A program made the translations under genes and the position numbers. The notes beneath the pieces are model-generated. The model was not told the origin of the DNA. It worked only from the letters and a program-made list of their open reading frames with translations, and did no database searches. Of a DNA stretch of 64,000 nucleotides, positions 60,724 to 64,000 are shown one piece after another. The stretch comes from Maricaulis sp965242785 (GTDB lineage: Bacteria; Pseudomonadota; Alphaproteobacteria; Caulobacterales; Maricaulaceae), in contig CBDETA010000004.1 of assembly GCA_965242785.1 (NCBI GenBank), positions 1-64,000 of the forward strand. Direction: 5' to 3'. The first letter of the stretch is position 1; every line of letters begins with the position of its first letter.

Positions 60724-61719
60724 ATGCGTGCTGTTCGCCTAGTCCCGCTGCTGATCGCTGCCGGCCTGATGGCTGGGCTGTCGGAACGGGCCAGCGCAGC
60801 GGACATCTGCAATGAGACCAGCTTTGTCGCAGAAGTCGCCGTCGGCTGGACCGTCGAAGGTGGTGTCGCGATCGAAGGCTGGACCCGCGTGCGCCCCGGT
60901 GAGTGCGAAGAAGTGGCCACCTCAGCCAACCTGCTCGCAGACCAGCCGATCTTCTATTACGCCAAGTCTTCGCTCGCCTATCTGGGTGGCGTGCGCGAAT
61001 GGCGCGGCACTGTACCGCTTTGTGTCGACGAGGCCGATTTCGAGGTTGTCGCCAATACGCGGTGTGCGGCGCTGGGCCTGGCAGCCCGCGAATTCTTCAT
61101 CCGCGAGGGCGATGATCGCGAGCGCACGGTGCTGGCGGAGCCCGCCGATTACGGACGCCGGTCCAGCGCTGCCGGTATCCAGCGCCTGCTCCAGTCCGCC
61201 GGCTATGCCGTGACCGGGGTCGATGGCTATGAGGGGGCGTCCACGCGCCGCGCCATTTCACGCTTCCTCGCCGATGCTGGCATTTCCGGTCGTCCGGACG
61301 ACGCCGCCTTGATCGACGCCCTAGAAGAACGGGCGCTGCAGCGCAATTCCGGCAGTGGGCTCACCCTGTGCAATGAAGCAGACGGCGACATCTCCGTGGC
61401 CGTCGGGCACCGTGTCGGCGAGATCTGGCAGTCCCGTGGCTGGTGGCGCATCCATGCTGGCAATTGTGCGCGCCTTCTGGCCTCGCGCCTGGAAAGCGAC
61501 AATGCCTTCTTCTACGCCGAGCGGGTCTCAGCATCCGGGCGCCGTGCCATGAATGGCGGCAATGAGAGCTTCTGCCTGGCCCCGGCCCGTTTCGTGGCGG
61601 AAGGTCGCATCGAATGCGCGGAACGCGGCTACACCACCGCGAGTTTCCGCCGCGTCTCGACCCCGACGGATGGCGGCGTCCGGATGAGCGTCTCCGAAAG
61701 CGACTTTGCAAGGCAGTAG
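60724..61719 (+). CDS. Secreted protein with two DUF1036-like domains
   Basis: This 331-residue protein has a signal peptide (about 1-25, ending ASAAD). Residues ~26-120 (ICNETSFVAEVAVGWTVEGGVAIEGWTRVRPGECEEV) and ~210-310 (LCNEADGDISVAVGHRVGEIWQSRGWWRIHAGNCARL) are two copies of the DUF1036 pattern. Between them (about 145-195) is a peptidoglycan-binding-like helix set (GIQRLLQSAGYAVTGVDGYEG). A role at the cell wall is suggested by this combination but is not shown. Confidence 0.72.
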   Translation: MRAVRLVPLLIAAGLMAGLSERASAADICNETSFVAEVAVGWTVEGGVAIEGWTRVRPGECEEVATSANLLADQPIFYYAKSSLAYLGGVREWRGTVPLCVDEADFEVVANTRCAALGLAAREFFIREGDDRERTVLAEPADYGRRSSAAGIQRLLQSAGYAVTGVDGYEGASTRRAISRFLADAGISGRPDDAALIDALEERALQRNSGSGLTLCNEADGDISVAVGHRVGEIWQSRGWWRIHAGNCARLLASRLESDNAFFYAERVSASGRRAMNGGNESFCLAPARFVAEGRIECAERGYTTASFRRVSTPTDGGVRMSVSESDFARQ

Positions 61720-61722
61720 ATC

Positions 61723-62433
61723 ATGACCGGTCCAGCCCCCGACCTGACGCATATTTCCCACTGGGTGTTCGACCTGGACAATACACTCTATCCGTCGCAC
61801 GCACCGGTCATGCCGCAGGTCGACCGGCGCATGACACAATTCGTGGCGAAGCTTCTGGACCTGCCCGAAGCCGAAGCCCGCGACATCCAGAAGCACTATT
61901 GGCGTACCTATGGCACCACGCTGAACGGGCTGATGACACATCACGACGTCGATACACGCGCCTTTCTCGACTTCGTCCACGACATCGACGCATCCATGAT
62001 CGACCCGGACCACACGCTGGCCGACCGTATCGCAGCTTTACCGGGCACCCGCCTGGTCTATACCAACGGCTCCCGCCGCCACGCCGAGAACATCCTGGCC
62101 CGGCTGGGCCTGGACCACCTCTTCTCCGACATATTCGATGTCGAGGCAGCCGGCTTCACCCCCAAGCCTCACCGGGAAGGCTTTGATCGTTTCACGGCCC
62201 GCTTCGACCTGCCGATCCGCCAGTCCGTCTTCTTCGAGGACAGCGTGCGCAATCTGAAGACAGCCCATGATTTGGGCTTTACCACCGTGCTGGTTCGGGC
62301 CAAGGAAGGCCCCCGCGACGAAGAAAGTGCCGGCCCGGACGAGCATCCCGAGCATGTGCACTACGCCGTCGATTGCCTGAGCACTTTCCTGGGTGAGATC
62401 CGCACCGCCCCCCAAACGACCGAGACATCATGA
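61723..62433 (+). CDS. HAD-type pyrimidine 5'-nucleotidase (SDT1-like)
   Basis: The protein has 236 residues. Motif I is WVFDLDNTLYPSHAPVM, motif II GTRLVYTNGSRRHAENILARLG, motif III Lys in AGFTPKPHREG and motif IV FFEDSVRNLKTAHDLGF. This matches the pyrimidine 5'-nucleotidase group (yeast Sdt1/Phm8-like) of HAD hydrolases, which remove phosphate from UMP/CMP. It is translationally coupled to dapD by a 4-bp overlap. Confidence 0.87.
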   Translation: MTGPAPDLTHISHWVFDLDNTLYPSHAPVMPQVDRRMTQFVAKLLDLPEAEARDIQKHYWRTYGTTLNGLMTHHDVDTRAFLDFVHDIDASMIDPDHTLADRIAALPGTRLVYTNGSRRHAENILARLGLDHLFSDIFDVEAAGFTPKPHREGFDRFTARFDLPIRQSVFFEDSVRNLKTAHDLGFTTVLVRAKEGPRDEESAGPDEHPEHVHYAVDCLSTFLGEIRTAPQTTETS

Positions 62434-63257
62434 CCGACACGACCCTCATCTCCACGATCGAAACCGCCTGGGACAATCGCGACAGCATTTCGACCGAAAC
62501 CACGGGCGAGGTCCGCGAAGCGGTCGAGGCGGCGATCCAGCTCTTGGACCGTGGCGCGGCCCGCGTCGCCTCTCGAGAAGGAAATGGGGACTGGCAGGTC
62601 CATCAATGGCTGAAGAAAGCGGTGCTGCTGGGCTTCCGGCTCAATCCGATGGGCACGATTTCCGGCGGCGTGGCCGCAGGCCAGTGGTGGGACAAGGTGC
62701 CGTCCAAGTTCGAGGGTTGGGGCGAGGCCGAGTTCCAGGCCGCCGGTTTCCGCGCCGTGCCGCCCTGCGCTGTTCGCCGCGGGGCCTACATTGCCAAAGG
62801 GACTGTCCTGATGCCGTCCTACGTCAATATCGGCGCGTATGTTGATGAGGGCACGATGGTGGATACCTGGGCGACGGTCGGCTCGTGTGCCCAGATCGGC
62901 AAGAACGTCCACATCTCCGGCGGTGTCGGCATTGGCGGCGTTCTTGAGCCCCTGCAGGCGGGTCCTGTGATCATCGAGGACAATGTCTTCATCGGCGCCC
63001 GGTCTGAAGTGGCCGAGGGCGTCATCGTGCGGACCGGTGCCGTGATCTCGATGGGCGTCTTCCTGGGCCAGTCGACCAAGATCGTGAACCGAGCCACCGG
63101 AGAAGTCAGCCGCGGTGAGATCCCGGCCTATTCCGTCGTCGTTCCGGGTACGCTGCCCGACCCCAAGGGCGGCCCGTCACTCGCCTGTGCCGTGATTGTC
63201 AAACAGGTCGACGCCCAGACCCGTTCAAAGACGTCGATCAACGAGCTCCTGCGCTAG
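62430..63257 (+). CDS. dapD: 2,3,4,5-tetrahydropyridine-2,6-dicarboxylate N-succinyltransferase
   Basis: This 275-residue protein has an N-terminal helical domain and a left-handed β-helix of hexapeptide repeats (PCAVRRGAYIAKGTVLMPSYVNIGAYVDEGTMVDTWATVGSCAQIGKNVHISGG). The C-terminal end, KTSINELLR, is typical. It transfers succinyl from succinyl-CoA in lysine and meso-diaminopimelate synthesis. The length is standard. Confidence 0.96.
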   Translation: MTDTTLISTIETAWDNRDSISTETTGEVREAVEAAIQLLDRGAARVASREGNGDWQVHQWLKKAVLLGFRLNPMGTISGGVAAGQWWDKVPSKFEGWGEAEFQAAGFRAVPPCAVRRGAYIAKGTVLMPSYVNIGAYVDEGTMVDTWATVGSCAQIGKNVHISGGVGIGGVLEPLQAGPVIIEDNVFIGARSEVAEGVIVRTGAVISMGVFLGQSTKIVNRATGEVSRGEIPAYSVVVPGTLPDPKGGPSLACAVIVKQVDAQTRSKTSINELLR

Positions 63258-63295
63258 GCCTCCGGCCATACCCGACTTTTCGCGGAGCGACGTTC

Positions 63296-64000
63296 TCATC
63301 GCGTGAGCCAGTGCTCGATACCCCGAGCGGCAGCGAGGCCGGTTGCAAAGCTTGCTTGCAGGAGATAGCCGCCCGTCGGCGCATCCCAGTCCAGCATCTC
63401 GCCAGCCGCGAACACGCCCGGCTTCGCTGTCAGCATCAAGTTCTCGTCCAGTGCGGTCCGGGCGATCCCGCCGGCCGAGGAAATGGCGCGATCGAGACCG
63501 CGCTGCGCTGTCACCCTCAGCGGGACGGCCTTGATCAAGGCCGCCAGCGGGGCCGGGTCACGCGGCACGTTGGGCACCGCATCCCGCAGAACAGAAATGG
63601 CCTGCGGCGACAGACCGGCCTTGCGCAGGAGATTCGACAGGGACTGCCCCTTCCTGGCCCGGCCCAGGGTCTGGACCAGGGCTTCGACCGTCACGTGCGG
63701 CCTCAAGTCCAACGACAGGGTCACTTCACCCTGCGCCAGCGCTTCGCGTAACCCGCCGGACAGCGCGTAGACGGCCCCACCTTCCAGCCCGTATCGCGCC
63801 AGAACCAGCTCGCCCTCCACGCGTTCGGTGTCAAAGCTGAGGGCGATCGTTTTCAGCGGCGTGCCGGCGAAGCGTTCGCGCGTCACTTCGGACCAGGCAA
63901 TCTCGACACCGCAATTGGACGCAGAAAACGGGATGGTCTCGACCCCTTCAGCGCCCAACCATGCCGCCCAGCGACCATCCGATCCCAGGCGCGGCCAGCT
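63296..64000 (-). CDS. HI0933/BaiN-like flavoprotein, C-terminal part (5' end outside window)
   Basis: The frame is open to the window edge (first residues SWPRLGSDGRWAAW), so the FAD-binding N terminus is missing. The middle has VEGELVLARYGLEGGAVYALSG and the C-terminal FAD segment TAKPGVFAAGEMLDWDAPTGGYLLQASFATGLAAARGIEHW. This is the TIGR03862/HI0933 group of FAD-dependent oxidoreductases. The reaction is unknown. Confidence 0.85.
   Translation of the reverse strand, partial: SWPRLGSDGRWAAWLGAEGVETIPFSASNCGVEIAWSEVTRERFAGTPLKTIALSFDTERVEGELVLARYGLEGGAVYALSGGLREALAQGEVTLSLDLRPHVTVEALVQTLGRARKGQSLSNLLRKAGLSPQAISVLRDAVPNVPRDPAPLAALIKAVPLRVTAQRGLDRAISSAGGIARTALDENLMLTAKPGVFAAGEMLDWDAPTGGYLLQASFATGLAAARGIEHWLTR

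Overview
The window looks like a chromosomal segment of a GC-rich alphaproteobacterium. The neighbourhood helicase / S4 protein / ferredoxin FdxA / CarD / RpoH, the rpmH-rnpA-yidC-engB block, Coq7 and DapD all fit the Caulobacterales/Maricaulales (Hyphomonadaceae-like) group. This placement is inferred from gene content; no marker was compared with a database.

Layout. (1) 1-21,789 is core chromosome: a partial Suv3-like helicase, Hsp15-like protein, TerB protein, FdxA, CarD, RpoH, a lipoprotein nuclease, a minimal chemoreceptor signalling domain, a DsbA-fold isomerase, tRNA-Arg(CCU), a zinc-uptake-like cluster (DUF2796 protein, ABC ATPase, permease, DUF3299 lipoprotein, with a divergent MerC-domain protein and a Zur-like operator between them), a repeat-rich spacer, a DUF418 protein, PgeF, an amidase, SelO, an esterase, a DUF924 protein, an acyl-CoA synthetase and a double DUF417 protein. 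(2) 22,128-54,134 is one integrated mobilizable island of about 32.0 kb, visibly more AT-rich at its ends and in several interior stretches. (3) 54,135-64,000 is core chromosome again: ExoD, DsbB, Coq7, a histidine kinase, L34, RnpA, YidC, EngB, a DUF1036 protein, a HAD nucleotidase, DapD and a partial flavoprotein.

The island. It is inserted in the anticodon loop of a tRNA-Leu(CAA) gene and splits it. The 3' half lies at 22,082-22,135 and the 5' half at 54,127-54,165, sharing an 8-bp core, ATTCAAAA. Neither junction restores a functional tRNA. Next to its integrase the island carries a different, intact tRNA-Leu(CAA), and beyond that a 3' tRNA-Leu exon joined to what looks like the 3' domain of a group I intron. 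The element therefore seems to destroy a host tRNA and supply a substitute. Mobilization genes are a MOBP-type relaxase with a MobC-like partner and, 19 kb away, a VirD4-type coupling protein; no type IV secretion channel is present. An ArdA anti-restriction protein adjoins the integrase.

Island cargo. A Gabija-type pair (OLD-family nuclease plus UvrD-like helicase) lies at the left end, followed by an autoinhibited Fic protein whose promoter is buried in palindromes. Next come two mercury modules (MerT-like/membrane protein/MerR, then MerR/MerT/MerP/MerA/MerB) with the same 15-bp operator, a divalent-cation module (CDF pump, MerR-type regulator, LspA, RND CzcCBA) and finally a set of unfamiliar genes. 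That set (43.9-48.4 kb) starts with a minimal tyrosine recombinase, a solute-symporter-like protein and a membrane protein, all bracketed by two near-identical 23-bp sites in inverted orientation. Four small genes of unknown function follow. This block and the tRNA swap are the least conventional parts of the window.
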